Assembly: GCA_947502405.1 (NCBI GenBank)
Contig: CANMZT010000005.1
Coordinates: 149,269-213,268, forward strand
From: an uncultured Algibacter sp.
GTDB lineage: Bacteria > Bacteroidota > Bacteroidia > Flavobacteriales > Flavobacteriaceae
Direction of reading: 5' to 3'
DNA: 64,000 nt
The translations under genes and the position numbers were made by a program. Of this stretch, positions 17,849 to 29,094 are shown piece after piece. Position 1 is the stretch's first letter. Each line of letters begins with the position of its first letter. The notes beneath the pieces were generated by a model, which did no database searches, was not told where the DNA came from, and was given only the letters and a program-made list of their open reading frames with translations.

Positions 17849-18347
17849 CTTGTAGCGCTTCTAAAGCAGCTTTGTAGTTTGGTTCATCAACAATTTCACC
17901 CACTTGTTCAGTATATTTTACGGTACCATTTTCATCTAAAACAAAAATACAACGCGAGTGTAAACCTTCTAAAGGCCCATCAACAATATTTAAACCATAG
18001 TCTTTACCAAAGTTTCCATTTTTAAAATCTGATAAATTAACCACGTTTTCTAAGCCTTCAGCAGCACAAAAACGAGCCTGTGCAAATGGTAAATCTCTTG
18101 AAATACAAAGCACTTTAGTGTTTTTCAATTCGCTGGCTTCTTGATTAAATGTTCGTACAGATTGTGCACAAGTTCCAGTATCCACACTCGGAAATACGTT
18201 TAAAACAACTTTACTTCCTTTATAATTCGTTAAACTGTGTACATCCAAATCCGTTGTTGTTAGTAAAAAGTCAGGAGCTTTAGTGCCAACTTCAGGCAAA
18301 CTACCAGATGTATTTATTGCGTTTCCTTTTAATGTAATTGCAGCCAT
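17841..18347 (-). CDS. tpx: Thiol peroxidase (Tpx), atypical 2-Cys peroxiredoxin
   Basis: 168 residues, full length. The peroxidatic Cys lies in FPSVDTGTCAQSVRTF and the resolving Cys in ARFCAAEGLENV. The conserved C-terminal GLHSRCIFVLDENG is also present. It reduces hydroperoxides with thioredoxin electrons in the cytosol or periplasm. It heads a minus-strand series tpx-dgkA-ftsK-lolA, and katG is divergent upstream, giving a peroxide-defence theme. Confidence 0.95.
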   Translation of the reverse strand: MAAITLKGNAINTSGSLPEVGTKAPDFLLTTTDLDVHSLTNYKGSKVVLNVFPSVDTGTCAQSVRTFNQEASELKNTKVLCISRDLPFAQARFCAAEGLENVVNLSDFKNGNFGKDYGLNIVDGPLEGLHSRCIFVLDENGTVKYTEQVGEIVDEPNYKAALEALQDA

Positions 18348-18467
18348 TTTTTTGTATTTAAATTTAAGCTTCTAAAATAGGAATATTTAATCTTATTCAT
18401 TCATTATAACTAAATAAATTTCATAAATCATTACTAAAATATTGAGGTGTAAAAATTAAAACCTTTT

Positions 18468-18574
18468 GGGAGTTACCAGAATCCCGATAGCTATCGGGAG
18501 GGCTATTCGTTACAAGTCCTCTTTTCTTTGCTTAGGCACAAAAGTTGTGGGCTTTTCACTTCTATCTCTAACGC
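18468..18574 (+). repeat. Dispersed intergenic repeat, copy B
   Basis: Begins GGGAGTTACC, contains the palindrome TCCCGATAGCTATCGGGA (18482-18499), then GGCTATTCGTTACAAGTCCT, and ends TATCTCTAACGC. Same family as copies A, C, D and E, and closest to copy E in the middle. Confidence 0.7.
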
Positions 18575-21030
<2,456 letters not shown>

Positions 21031-21050
21031 ATTATAGAATATGTAAACTA

Positions 21051-21086
21051 AAAGGATGAGTTTTTATACTCATCCTTTTTCTTTTT
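21051..21086 (+). terminator. Intrinsic terminator downstream of katG
   Basis: AAAGGATGAG, loop TTTTTATA, then CTCATCCTTT followed by a T-rich run: a 10-bp perfect stem 21 bp after the katG stop. Confidence 0.85.
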
Positions 21087-21098
21087 TAAAATAAAGTG

Positions 21099-21569
21099 AT
21101 GAACGAAACAGAATTGTTTTTTAATTCAATACAACAAGGAAAAGTGGATAATGTTGAAGCGCAACTTGATAGAAATCCAGAATTAGTAAACTCAAAAGAT
21201 GCTAGAGGGTTTACACCTTTAATCTTTGCTTCTTATTTTGACAAAACAGATATTGTTAAAACTTTAGTGGCGCATAAAGCAGCAATTGATGCTACTGATG
21301 GGCAAGGTAATACCGCGTTAATTGGAGTTGCCTTTAAAGGAAATACGAGTTTAGCCGATTTATTAATAAAACATGGCGCAGCTATTAATGCAAAAAATAA
21401 AAATGGTGTAACCCCATTAATTTTTGCAACCATGTATAATCAAGTTGCTATGGTTGACTTGTTGTTAAAACACAAAGCCGATAAAAGTTTAAAAGATAAT
21501 GAAGGTAAAATAGCTTTAGATTATGCTGAAGAAAAAGGCTTTAGTGAGATTATTATGTTTTTGGGGTAA
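21099..21569 (+). CDS. Ankyrin-repeat protein next to katG
   Basis: About 156 residues made of four ankyrin repeats (NSKDARGFTPLIFASYF; ATDGQGNTALIGVAFKG; NAKNKNGVTPLIFATMY; a last one with KDNEGKIALDYAEEKG). No signal peptide. Small ankyrin proteins often accompany catalase genes and are thought to help catalase activity or heme supply, as described for AnkB of Pseudomonas. I use the ATG at 21099 rather than the GTG just before it. The katG terminator lies between the genes, so it may have readthrough or its own promoter. Confidence 0.85.
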   Translation: MNETELFFNSIQQGKVDNVEAQLDRNPELVNSKDARGFTPLIFASYFDKTDIVKTLVAHKAAIDATDGQGNTALIGVAFKGNTSLADLLIKHGAAINAKNKNGVTPLIFATMYNQVAMVDLLLKHKADKSLKDNEGKIALDYAEEKGFSEIIMFLG

Positions 21570-21604
21570 TTTTTTTGATAGGCTCAAACGGTCAAGGCTA
21601 TGAG

Positions 21605-21696
21605 TAGTTGCGTGGTTTAGCACTAAATTTTGCAAGTACACACCTAACTGTTAAAAAACACTTGGATTTTTGCTTAGTTCATTGTTGTGTGCAGTT
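21605..21696 (-). repeat. Left boundary element of the ParDE cassette
   Basis: The segment TAGTTGCGTGGTTTAGCA-CTAAATTT matches the reverse complement of the cassette element near 57.9 kb. It ends in GTTGTGTGCAGTT (21684-21696), which is an 11/13 inverse complement of AATTGCATACAAC at 22291-22303 on the other side of the toxin-antitoxin genes. Confidence 0.5.
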
Positions 21697-21701
21697 TTTT
21701 T

Positions 21702-22004
21702 TTATTTCAGTAGTTTTTTAATATCCATTCTTTGGTGTAAAACTCTAACTATTTCTACAATATCATTTTCCACCTTTCTATAAAAAATCAAATGGGATTT
21801 TATTTTAGTCACTCGATAATTCTTTCGAGTTTGCTCCGCTGACTTTCCAGTTATAAAGTTGTCAGCAATAAATTCAATTTCCGTAATTATCAAGTCGTAA
21901 TATCTGTCAGCTTGTTTTTTAGACCATTTATTAAGCGTATAAATCCAAATTTTATCTAAATCCTCAATCGCTTGTTGACTTATGCGATATTTGTTTTTAC
22001 TCAT
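21702..22004 (-). CDS. RelE/ParE-family toxin
   Basis: 100 residues with the ParE fold pattern: RISQQAIEDLDKIWIYTLNKWSKKQADRYYDLII, then YRVTKIKSHLIFYRKVENDIVEIVRVLHQRMD. ParE toxins inhibit gyrase; RelE relatives cut mRNA. The ParE-type YR..HLIFYR strand favours ParE. Its start overlaps the antitoxin stop by four bases (ATGA), the normal antitoxin-first order. Confidence 0.9.
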   Translation of the reverse strand: MSKNKYRISQQAIEDLDKIWIYTLNKWSKKQADRYYDLIITEIEFIADNFITGKSAEQTRKNYRVTKIKSHLIFYRKVENDIVEIVRVLHQRMDIKKLLK

Positions 22005-22243
22005 AAGTGTTTACGATGTAATTCTTTCAGATGTTGTTTTGGGTCAAAATTTTCAACAAATCCACTATTTTCACCAACTTCGAGAGCTTTAATCAGTTCC
22101 CTTTCCTTTTTTTCTTCACGTTCTAACAAGCGTAAAGCAGAACGAATTACTTCGCTAACTGAACCATATCTTCCAGAATTTACTTCTTCTCTTATGAAAT
22201 CCTCAAAATGATTTCCGAGTGATATTGATGTGTTTTTTCCCAT
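22001..22243 (-). CDS. ParD-family antitoxin
   Basis: 80 residues: a ribbon-helix-helix N-terminus (MGKNTSISLGNHFEDFIREEVNSGRYGSVSEVIRSALRLLE) and a Lys/Glu-rich C-terminal tail for toxin binding. The frame stays open 16 codons further upstream, but ParD proteins start at this Met, so I place it at 22243. It neutralises the downstream ParE and probably represses its own promoter. Confidence 0.9.
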   Translation of the reverse strand: MGKNTSISLGNHFEDFIREEVNSGRYGSVSEVIRSALRLLEREEKKERELIKALEVGENSGFVENFDPKQHLKELHRKHL

Positions 22244-22290
22244 TTTGCTATATTTTTGCTCAAATATACCAAATCTTGGTAGCGTAGCCA

Positions 22291-22345
22291 AATTGCATAC
22301 AACGACTAGATATGAAATCGTTTTAATGTTTCATATCTTGTCGTT
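22291..22345. repeat. Right boundary inverted repeat and hairpin of the ParDE cassette
   Basis: AATTGCATACAAC (22291-22303) pairs with the left boundary at 21684. It runs into a near-perfect hairpin, AACGACTAGATATGAAA against TTTCATATCTTGTCGTT (17-bp stem, one mismatch, 22301-22345). Confidence 0.55.
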
Positions 22346-22383
22346 AAACGAATTTCAGTAATTTTTCTTATAAAATTAAGTTT

Positions 22384-22415
22384 AAGTAAAAAAACCACTT
22401 CAGTTGAAGTGGTTT
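22384..22415 (-). terminator. Intrinsic terminator of the peroxiredoxin operon
   Basis: Read on the minus strand, AAACCACTTCA-AC-TGAAGTGGTTT is an 11-bp stem followed by a T-run, 25 bp after the stop of the DUF6952-like gene. Confidence 0.8.
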
Positions 22416-22439
22416 TTAATACTTATTTCTCTCTTTCAA

Positions 22440-22697
22440 TTAAGTGTCAATAGAACCCATAACACGTTCCATAAAACTATTTAAAGCTTCTTTTTTAGGT
22501 GTACCATCTTTAGTCATTTTATTAACTTCAATGGCACCATACATGTTGGAGATTAATTCACCTATAACATCTAACTCTTCATCTTTTAAAGAAGGTACTT
22601 CAGTTAAGGCTTCTAGAGTTTCAATGGTTTCAACAACAAAATCTTCGTCGTTGTCTTCAATAAAATTCGTTAAGTGTTTAATTACTGGTAACTTCAT
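22440..22697 (-). CDS. Small acidic helical protein (DUF6952-like)
   Basis: 85 residues, acidic, no signal peptide or membrane segment. I recall it as the DUF6952 family found after thioredoxin in Flavobacteriaceae; function unknown to me. It overlaps the thioredoxin gene by 20 bp and ends the operon at a terminator, so it is translated together with the thioredoxin and peroxiredoxin and may assist them. Confidence 0.7.
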   Translation of the reverse strand: MKLPVIKHLTNFIEDNDEDFVVETIETLEALTEVPSLKDEELDVIGELISNMYGAIEVNKMTKDGTPKKEALNSFMERVMGSIDT

Positions 22698-22992
22698 TTA
22701 CTAAATCTTTTAAAACATCAAACTTATTTGTCTGTACTTGGTTTACAAATGCACCATTTTTAAAAGTGGCAAATGTTGGTAAATTATCAACAGTTGCTAA
22801 CTTTCTGCTTTCTGGAAACTTTTCCGCGTCAGCGATAATAAAAGTAACGTCCTCTAACTCTGATGCTAGTTTCTTTACTTTTGGTTTCATGATACGGCAA
22901 TTACCACACCAAGTTGCAGAGTATTGTACCACAACGGCATCGTTTTCAGCTACTAGATTCTGTAAATTATCTTGTTCTAATTCTTTAACCAT
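22678..22992 (-). CDS. Thioredoxin-family protein
   Basis: 104 residues, single thioredoxin fold with active site WCGNC (canonical WCGPC has Pro instead of Asn) and the cis-Pro segment VDNLPTFATFKNG. No signal peptide, so cytosolic. It lies 7 bp after the peroxiredoxin gene and is likely its dedicated reductant. Confidence 0.93.
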   Translation of the reverse strand: MVKELEQDNLQNLVAENDAVVVQYSATWCGNCRIMKPKVKKLASELEDVTFIIADAEKFPESRKLATVDNLPTFATFKNGAFVNQVQTNKFDVLKDLVNEVTSN

Positions 22993-22999
22993 TTGTTAA

Positions 23000-23644
23000 T
23001 TAATTTGCGTGTGCTGCTAAATATTCGGCTACACCATTTCTGTTTGCATTCATAGCTTCTTTTCCTTCTTCCCAGTTTGCGGGACAAACTTCTCCTTTTT
23101 CTTGAACATGCGTTAAAGCATCAACCAAGCGTAAATATTCTTGGACATTTCTACCAAGTGGCATATTGTTTATACTTTCATGTTGTACCACACCATCTTC
23201 ATCAATAATGTAAGTAGCTCTGTAAGTTACATTATCACCTTCAACTTGTACTGTTCCTGTTTCTTCGTCATAGGTTTCATTAGTAATATCTAAAATACCT
23301 AAAACACTAGATAGGTTTCTGTTGCTATCTGCTAAAAGCGGGTAAGTTACACCTTCAATTCCTCCATTGTCTTTTTCTGTGTTTAACCATGCAAAATGTA
23401 CCTCTGGTGTATCACAAGACGCTCCGATTACTATGGTATTTCTTTTTTCAAATTCACCTAAAGCTGCTTGAAATGCGTGCAACTCTGTTGGGCATACAAA
23501 AGTGAAATCTTTTGGGTACCAAAACAATACGACTTTTTTCTTGTTATTAACCGCTTCTTCAAGAACGTTTACTTTAAAAGTATCGCCCATATCATTCATT
23601 GCGTCTACGTTTAAATCTGGGAATTTTTTTCCTACTAATGCCAT
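23000..23644 (-). CDS. Typical 2-Cys peroxiredoxin (AhpC/Prx1 class)
   Basis: 214 residues. The peroxidatic Cys is in FWYPKDFTFVCPTELHAF and the resolving Cys in KGEVCPANWEEG near the C-terminus, as in typical 2-Cys enzymes. It reduces hydrogen and organic peroxides in the cytosol. It is the first gene of the peroxiredoxin-thioredoxin-DUF6952 operon. No AhpF is present; the thioredoxin next door probably serves instead. Confidence 0.95.
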   Translation of the reverse strand: MALVGKKFPDLNVDAMNDMGDTFKVNVLEEAVNNKKKVVLFWYPKDFTFVCPTELHAFQAALGEFEKRNTIVIGASCDTPEVHFAWLNTEKDNGGIEGVTYPLLADSNRNLSSVLGILDITNETYDEETGTVQVEGDNVTYRATYIIDEDGVVQHESINNMPLGRNVQEYLRLVDALTHVQEKGEVCPANWEEGKEAMNANRNGVAEYLAAHAN

Positions 23645-23789
23645 TTTATTTAAAATTTTGTAATTAAGATTCGTTTTTCAGTGTGCAAAAATAGTATGCA
23701 ACTACAGAACAGTAAACCCAATAAAATTTTAAATACTTATTGATTAATAGTATTTATTTATGGATATTGAAAATGAATGAATTACGTTG

Positions 23790-25277
23790 TTATTCTTGAG
23801 ATTTTAGTTGCTTTATTTTGATATGGAAAGCAGCAAAAAGTAGGGTCATAAACGGACTTAGCCAATTAAAAATGGCATAAAAAAAGTAGTCAAAAACACT
23901 AACACCAAGTACGCTACTGTGGTAGGCTCCACAAGTATTCCAAGGTATTAAGGGAGATGTTACGGTACCTGAATCCTCAAGAGTTCTACTTAAATTTTCA
24001 GGAGCAAGTCCTCTATCTTCATAGGCTTTTTTAAACATTTTTCCAGGAACAACAAGGGCTAGATATTGATCTGATGCAGTAATATTTATAGCTAAACAAC
24101 TAATAACAGTACTGGCAAATAATCCGAATGTTGAAGTGGCTAAACTTAATAGGGCTTTACTGATTTTTGATAAAGCACCAATGGCATCCATAACACCTCC
24201 AAATACTACCGCGCAAATAATTAACCAAACGGTACCTAACATACCACTCATTCCACCTGATGAGAATAATTCATTTAAACTATCATTTGAAGTTTCAATT
24301 GCAGTATCCACTGTCATAGCATTCATAATGCCTTTGTATGCAGATTCAAATGTTAGTGAGTCTGCTCCTGCAATATCTTTAACAACTTCTGGTTGAGCAA
24401 TAACGGCAACTATACCACCTAATAATGTGCCTATTATAAGCGCTACTAACGGAGGTGTTTTTTTTACAATTAAAAGTATAAGAACTACTGGGACGATAAA
24501 GAGCCAACCACTAATGAGGAATGATGAATTTATGGCTTGCAAAATAACAGATGTGTCGGCTACTCCTTTGGTATCAATTGTAAACCCAATAATAATAAAA
24601 ACGATAAGCGTAATAATAACTGTTGGTACAGTAGTTAATGTCATGTATTTAATATGAGAAAATAGTTCGCCACCAGCCATTATTGGCGTTAAATTAGTAG
24701 TATCGCTAAGTGGTGACATTTTATCTCCAAAATAGGCTCCTGAAAGTACTGCTCCGGCGGTCATTCCAAGCGAAATTCCTAATGCATTCCCAATACCAAT
24801 CAGTGCAATACCCACGGTTGCGGCAGTTGTCCATGAACTTCCTGTTGCAATTGAGGTTATGGAACAAATTATAACGCACGCAGCTAAAAATATATTAGGG
24901 TTTAAAATTTGTAAGCCATAGTACATCATAGATGGAATAATACCACTAATTAGCCAAGTCCCAGCTAAAGCACCTACCATTAAAAGAATGAGGATAGCTC
25001 CAGTTGCGGATTTAATACTTTCTGATACTTCCTCTAGCATCAGTTTATAGGGTACCTTGTTGTAAAAACCAACAATAGCTGCAACAGCTGCTCCAAGTAA
25101 AAGTATAAATTGATTAGAGCCGCTTAAAGCATCATCTCCAAAAACATATACGTTATAAGCCAACATTATAATTAGGGCAAGTAAAGGAATTAATGCTTCC
25201 CAGATATTAAGCTCCTTATTTTCTATAATATTTTGGTCATTGGCTTTAAATTCAGATATGTTTTGGTCGTTTTTCAT
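23790..25277 (-). CDS. nhaC: NhaC-family Na+/H+ antiporter
   Basis: 495 residues with about 11-12 TM helices. The NhaC signatures are ATGSSWTTAATVGIALIGIG, GAYFGDKMSPLSDTTNL and the C-terminal LEDSGTVTSPLIPWNTCGAY. It exchanges sodium for protons at the inner membrane, which suits a marine bacterium. Monocistronic. Confidence 0.92.
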   Translation of the reverse strand: MKNDQNISEFKANDQNIIENKELNIWEALIPLLALIIMLAYNVYVFGDDALSGSNQFILLLGAAVAAIVGFYNKVPYKLMLEEVSESIKSATGAILILLMVGALAGTWLISGIIPSMMYYGLQILNPNIFLAACVIICSITSIATGSSWTTAATVGIALIGIGNALGISLGMTAGAVLSGAYFGDKMSPLSDTTNLTPIMAGGELFSHIKYMTLTTVPTVIITLIVFIIIGFTIDTKGVADTSVILQAINSSFLISGWLFIVPVVLILLIVKKTPPLVALIIGTLLGGIVAVIAQPEVVKDIAGADSLTFESAYKGIMNAMTVDTAIETSNDSLNELFSSGGMSGMLGTVWLIICAVVFGGVMDAIGALSKISKALLSLATSTFGLFASTVISCLAINITASDQYLALVVPGKMFKKAYEDRGLAPENLSRTLEDSGTVTSPLIPWNTCGAYHSSVLGVSVFDYFFYAIFNWLSPFMTLLFAAFHIKIKQLKSQE

Positions 25278-25349
25278 CTAGGTTTTTTTTGCTACGTAAT
25301 GTTACGATTTTATTGAAAGCTTTCAAAATGATGTGACTTATTTGAGTTT

Positions 25350-25625
25350 TTGGGTCTTAAATATTACCAAACCTTAAAAAATTTAACCGTGTTATTTATT
25401 TTATCATTTTTATTTGCGTTCGCAGTACTTTATTTTTTGATATATACATCAGAACCATCAATAGACTTAACAACTACTATATCAGATAAGGAAAATTATA
25501 TTGAGTTCGAACAATCGGAAACTCATCAAAACCCTCCAATGCTAAACTTTAAATCATTTATGATGCCAGACGAGTTAGGTTTTCTGATTGGTACAGAAGA
25601 TGATTTGTTAAGGGTGTGTAAATAA
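25350..25625 (+). CDS. Hypothetical single-pass membrane protein
   Basis: 91 residues with a possible TTG start, one strong TM helix (about 13-32; NLTVLFILSFLFAFAVLYFLIY) and a short acidic outer segment. I do not recognise it. It overlaps no other gene and precedes a secreted protein gene by about 90 bp. The weak start codon keeps confidence low. Confidence 0.45.
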   Translation: MGLKYYQTLKNLTVLFILSFLFAFAVLYFLIYTSEPSIDLTTTISDKENYIEFEQSETHQNPPMLNFKSFMMPDELGFLIGTEDDLLRVCK

Positions 25626-25717
25626 AAGCTCATAAAATGATAACTATAAGAGGTTTATTACATAATTTTTTTCTACTTTTACCGTTAAGAAGTCGTGATA
25701 AACACGTCTTAAAAAAA

Positions 25718-26488
25718 ATGAAAAGAATTTTCTCTCAGTTTCTTTTATTTTTCTGCCTAAACTTATTTGCGCAAGTTGGTGTTGGTACAACTATGCCAGA
25801 TTCCACATTAGATGTTAATGGTTCCTTATCTTTAAGTATCACGAGTACTTCTGGAAATCTCACATTAGATGATACGCACCATACAATCTTGATTACTGGA
25901 AATCATAATATTACTTTGCCAGTAGCAAATACTTGTGCGGGAAGAGTATATATAATTAAAAACCCAACAGCAAATACACCTACAATCTCATCATACAATG
26001 ATTTAAATGGAAATACATCCACTGCACTAAATAGTCAAACAACAATAAGCATTCAAAGCGACGGTACCAATTGGGAACAAATTAGTACAAGCAAAATTAC
26101 TTATGAAAAAATTGTAATTTGGGCTGAAGAAGCATCAGATTTAGCTAATAATCAAATGGAATGGAGTTTTGCTAATGGCGATACAGGTTTTATTGGAATT
26201 CCTCTACCAGAAGCTTGGGAAGCTTATGCAGTAAGTTTTCATGCAGATAATACGTCCAATGGTTCTAACACCATGTTAATGGCTGTTGTAAATATATCAG
26301 GCAACGGCGCGTTTACAGAATTTTTCAGATTTACAGCTTCAGGCGCAAATGATAATTTGGCTTACACAGAAATTTTAACAACTCCTGTGGCTATTCCAGC
26401 AGGAACTACATTAGGTTTTAGATCTATAACAGAGACAGGGAATATTAATAGTGCTCGTGTAGCTGTATGGCTTAGGCGTATCCCTTAA
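25718..26488 (+). CDS. Secreted protein with GVGTTMPDSTLDV start
   Basis: 256 residues. Signal peptide MKRIFSQFLLFFCLNLFAQ is followed at once by VGVGTTMPDSTLDVNGSL, the opening seen on many Bacteroidota surface and tail-fibre-like proteins. The C-terminal part (about 140-256) is beta-rich with WAEEASDLANNQMEWSFANG and resembles a trimeric tip domain, by pattern only. The open frame extends 27 codons upstream, but the signal peptide fixes the start here. Function unknown. Confidence 0.7.
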   Translation: MKRIFSQFLLFFCLNLFAQVGVGTTMPDSTLDVNGSLSLSITSTSGNLTLDDTHHTILITGNHNITLPVANTCAGRVYIIKNPTANTPTISSYNDLNGNTSTALNSQTTISIQSDGTNWEQISTSKITYEKIVIWAEEASDLANNQMEWSFANGDTGFIGIPLPEAWEAYAVSFHADNTSNGSNTMLMAVVNISGNGAFTEFFRFTASGANDNLAYTEILTTPVAIPAGTTLGFRSITETGNINSARVAVWLRRIP

Positions 26489-26531
26489 ATTCATATTCAT
26501 ATCTAAAAAGTTAGTAACTTCGCTAGCTTAA

Positions 26532-27554
26532 ATGGATTCATTAACTCAAATTGTATTAGGTGCAGCTTGCGGAGAAGCGGTACTTGGAAAAAAAATAGGA
26601 AACAAAGCCTTGTTATTTGGAGCAATTGGCGGTACTATTCCAGATTTGGATGTACTAGTTGGAAGTTGGCTCTACGGTAACGAGATTGATGCCATGTTGT
26701 TTCACAGAGGGTTTATGCACTCCATTTTGTTTTCCGTTATAGCAGCTTTTGTATTGGGTTGGATAGTTTATAAATTATACAATTCAGGAAATCGATTTGG
26801 TTCTACAAACTTAAAAGATTGGATTTTACTGTTTTTCTGGTCTCTATTTACGCATCCTATATTGGATTGCTTTACACCTTATGGCACACAACTTTTTGCG
26901 CCTTTTAGCAACCATCGTGTCGCGCTAAACAATATAGCCGTTGCAGACCCTGCATATACATTTCCATTTTTAATCTGTGTAATTGTTTTGATGTTTTTTA
27001 AAAGAACTTCAAACAAACGACGTTTATGGCTAAAATTAGGTGTAGGCATTAGTTCTATATACATGCTATTTACCTTAGGCAATAAATTATATGTAGATTC
27101 AATTTTCAGAAAATCTCTTAAAGAAGCCAATGTAAATGTATTTAGATTCAGTACCCAACCCGCTATCTTTAATAATGTTTTGTGGTATGCCATCGCAGAA
27201 AGCAAAACTGCATATTATGTCTCAGATTATTCTTTGTTTGATACTAAAAACCGTTTTTTAAATTTCAGGGAAGTCCCCAAACAACGAGACCTAAAATCCT
27301 CGGTATATAAAGATATTAAAGACTTAGCATGGTTCAGCAATCAATATTACAGCATTTATAAACTAAATGAAAACGAATATTTGTATAATGATTTGCGATA
27401 TCCGTTATTAGACTTAGATAATCCAAATACGTCTGTTTTTAGCCTAAACTTATACAAAGATGGTAATCGTTTAAACATGAAACCTTTTAAACCTAAATTT
27501 GATAGCCTTGGCGATATTATTTCTCAACTTTGGGAGCGTATTAAAGGTATTTAA
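26532..27554 (+). CDS. YdjM/YbcI-like membrane-bound metal-dependent hydrolase
   Basis: 340 residues. The N-terminus has the family motifs MDSLTQIVLGAACGEAV, GTIPDLDVL, FHRGFMHSI and WSLFTHPILDCFTPYGTQL, whose His/Asp residues probably bind metal. Three to four TM helices follow, and the C-terminal 150 residues form a soluble domain. The family is described as LexA-regulated inner-membrane hydrolases; the substrate is not known. Confidence 0.85.
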   Translation: MDSLTQIVLGAACGEAVLGKKIGNKALLFGAIGGTIPDLDVLVGSWLYGNEIDAMLFHRGFMHSILFSVIAAFVLGWIVYKLYNSGNRFGSTNLKDWILLFFWSLFTHPILDCFTPYGTQLFAPFSNHRVALNNIAVADPAYTFPFLICVIVLMFFKRTSNKRRLWLKLGVGISSIYMLFTLGNKLYVDSIFRKSLKEANVNVFRFSTQPAIFNNVLWYAIAESKTAYYVSDYSLFDTKNRFLNFREVPKQRDLKSSVYKDIKDLAWFSNQYYSIYKLNENEYLYNDLRYPLLDLDNPNTSVFSLNLYKDGNRLNMKPFKPKFDSLGDIISQLWERIKGI

Positions 27555-27562
27555 ATTTATTA

Positions 27563-27643
27563 GGGCGCAACCCAAGGGTCGGGCTTTCACTAGTCGCTCC
27601 TCCTTAGGTCGGGAGCTCCAACATGCCGTTCAATCCCTTGCGC
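27563..27643 (+). repeat. Dispersed intergenic repeat, copy C
   Basis: Begins GGGCGCAACC, then CAAGGGTCGGGCTTTCACTA and GTCGCTCCTCCTTAGG, and ends CAATCCCTTGCGC. Starts 9 bp after the hydrolase stop. Nearly identical over about 60 bp to copy D, 21 kb away in the opposite orientation. Confidence 0.8.
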
Positions 27644-27726
27644 AATATCCTGCTAACTTCAATTCTAAATCAAAAGTTTAATACTGTCAGCTAACCAAAA
27701 TTTTTATTAGTTTCAGTACAATAAGG

Positions 27727-28935
27727 TTACTTATCCTCCAAAATACCAATGTTAATCATACAATCTCGCATCATGTGGTAAGTACGTTCAATATCAGCAT
27801 CCAAACCAATAGAAAAACGAATCAAACCATCACTTAAACCCATCTCTTTTTGTTCATCCTCGGGAATTTCAGAAGACGTAGAACTTCCAGGTGCGCTAAA
27901 TAAAGTTTTGTAAAACCCTAAACTCACAGCTAAATACCCTAAATTTCTATTTTGCATGAGTTCCATAAGTTCATTAGCTTTTTCTAAAGAGCCCACATCA
28001 ATAGTTAACATACCACCAAAGCCATAAGTTTTGTTCATCATACTTTTAAATAAGTCATGAGAAGGGTGAGAGGCTAACCCAGGATAAACTGTTTTTAAAC
28101 CATCAGTTTCAAATTTTTTAGCCAAAAACATGCCGTTTTTACTATGTTGTTGCATTCTTATATGTAAAGTTCTTAAGTTCTTTAAAACCGAAGCAGCACG
28201 TAAACTATCCATGGTAGAACCTAAAAGCATGGAAGCACCATCATTCACATTTCTTAAATCGTTTATAAACTCTTGTGTACCGCAAACTACGCCACCAACC
28301 GTATCACTAGAGCCATTAATAAATTTTGTTAAACTATGTATAACAACATCTGCACCCAGAATAGCTGGAGAAATGGATAACGGAGAAAAGGTATTATCAA
28401 CCACTAACTTTAAATTATGCTTTTGTGCTATTTCTGCTAAACCTTTAATATCTGCCACTTCTAAAAGCGGATTACTAACAGATTCGCAATAAATAATTTT
28501 GGTGTTTTTAGTTATGGCTGCCTCAACTAAATTAAGTTTAGTGATGTCAACAAAGCTAGTTTTAATATTAAATTTGGGTGTAAAATTTTTCAAAAATGCA
28601 TACGTGCCGCCATATATCGTTCTACTGGAAATAATATGATCTCCCGCACCACATAATTGCATAATTACAGGTGTTATGGCGCCCATCCCAGAAGCTGAAA
28701 CGTTGGCTGTTTCTGTGCCTTCCATAGCTGCTAAAGCTTCACCTAAATATAAATTTGATGGTGATGAGTGTCGCGAATACAAATAGCAACCATCAGCATT
28801 ACCTTCAAAAGTGTCAAACATGGTTTTTGCAGATAGAAAGGTATAAGTAGACGAATCTGAAATAGAAGGGTTTACACCTCCAAATTCACCAAAGTACTGT
28901 AAGTCCTGAATATTGTTTGCGGGTTTAAAAGTCAT
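27727..28935 (-). CDS. Cys/Met-metabolism PLP enzyme, methionine gamma-lyase-like
   Basis: 402 residues, gamma-family PLP enzyme. Signatures are YSRHSSPSNLYLGEALAAMEGTE, the VVDNTFSPL strand and VIHSLTKFINGSSDTVGG, with the Schiff-base Lys in LTKF. It could be methionine gamma-lyase, cystathionine gamma-lyase or a sulfhydrylase; motif reading cannot decide. An Lrp/AsnC regulator is transcribed divergently 159 bp away, which favours amino-acid-inducible catabolism such as methionine breakdown. Confidence 0.85.
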   Translation of the reverse strand: MTFKPANNIQDLQYFGEFGGVNPSISDSSTYTFLSAKTMFDTFEGNADGCYLYSRHSSPSNLYLGEALAAMEGTETANVSASGMGAITPVIMQLCGAGDHIISSRTIYGGTYAFLKNFTPKFNIKTSFVDITKLNLVEAAITKNTKIIYCESVSNPLLEVADIKGLAEIAQKHNLKLVVDNTFSPLSISPAILGADVVIHSLTKFINGSSDTVGGVVCGTQEFINDLRNVNDGASMLLGSTMDSLRAASVLKNLRTLHIRMQQHSKNGMFLAKKFETDGLKTVYPGLASHPSHDLFKSMMNKTYGFGGMLTIDVGSLEKANELMELMQNRNLGYLAVSLGFYKTLFSAPGSSTSSEIPEDEQKEMGLSDGLIRFSIGLDADIERTYHMMRDCMINIGILEDK

Positions 28936-29094
28936 TTTTAGTATGTTTTATCTATATACAAAATTTATTAAATTAAGATTAAAAAACAATGATTAATATT
29001 AAGTTTAGAAAATAAAACTAATATTGCGTATATTCATAGAATTATATTTTAAAAACTAATGTGTCTTTGAGATTCTAAAGAAATTATTTCAATT

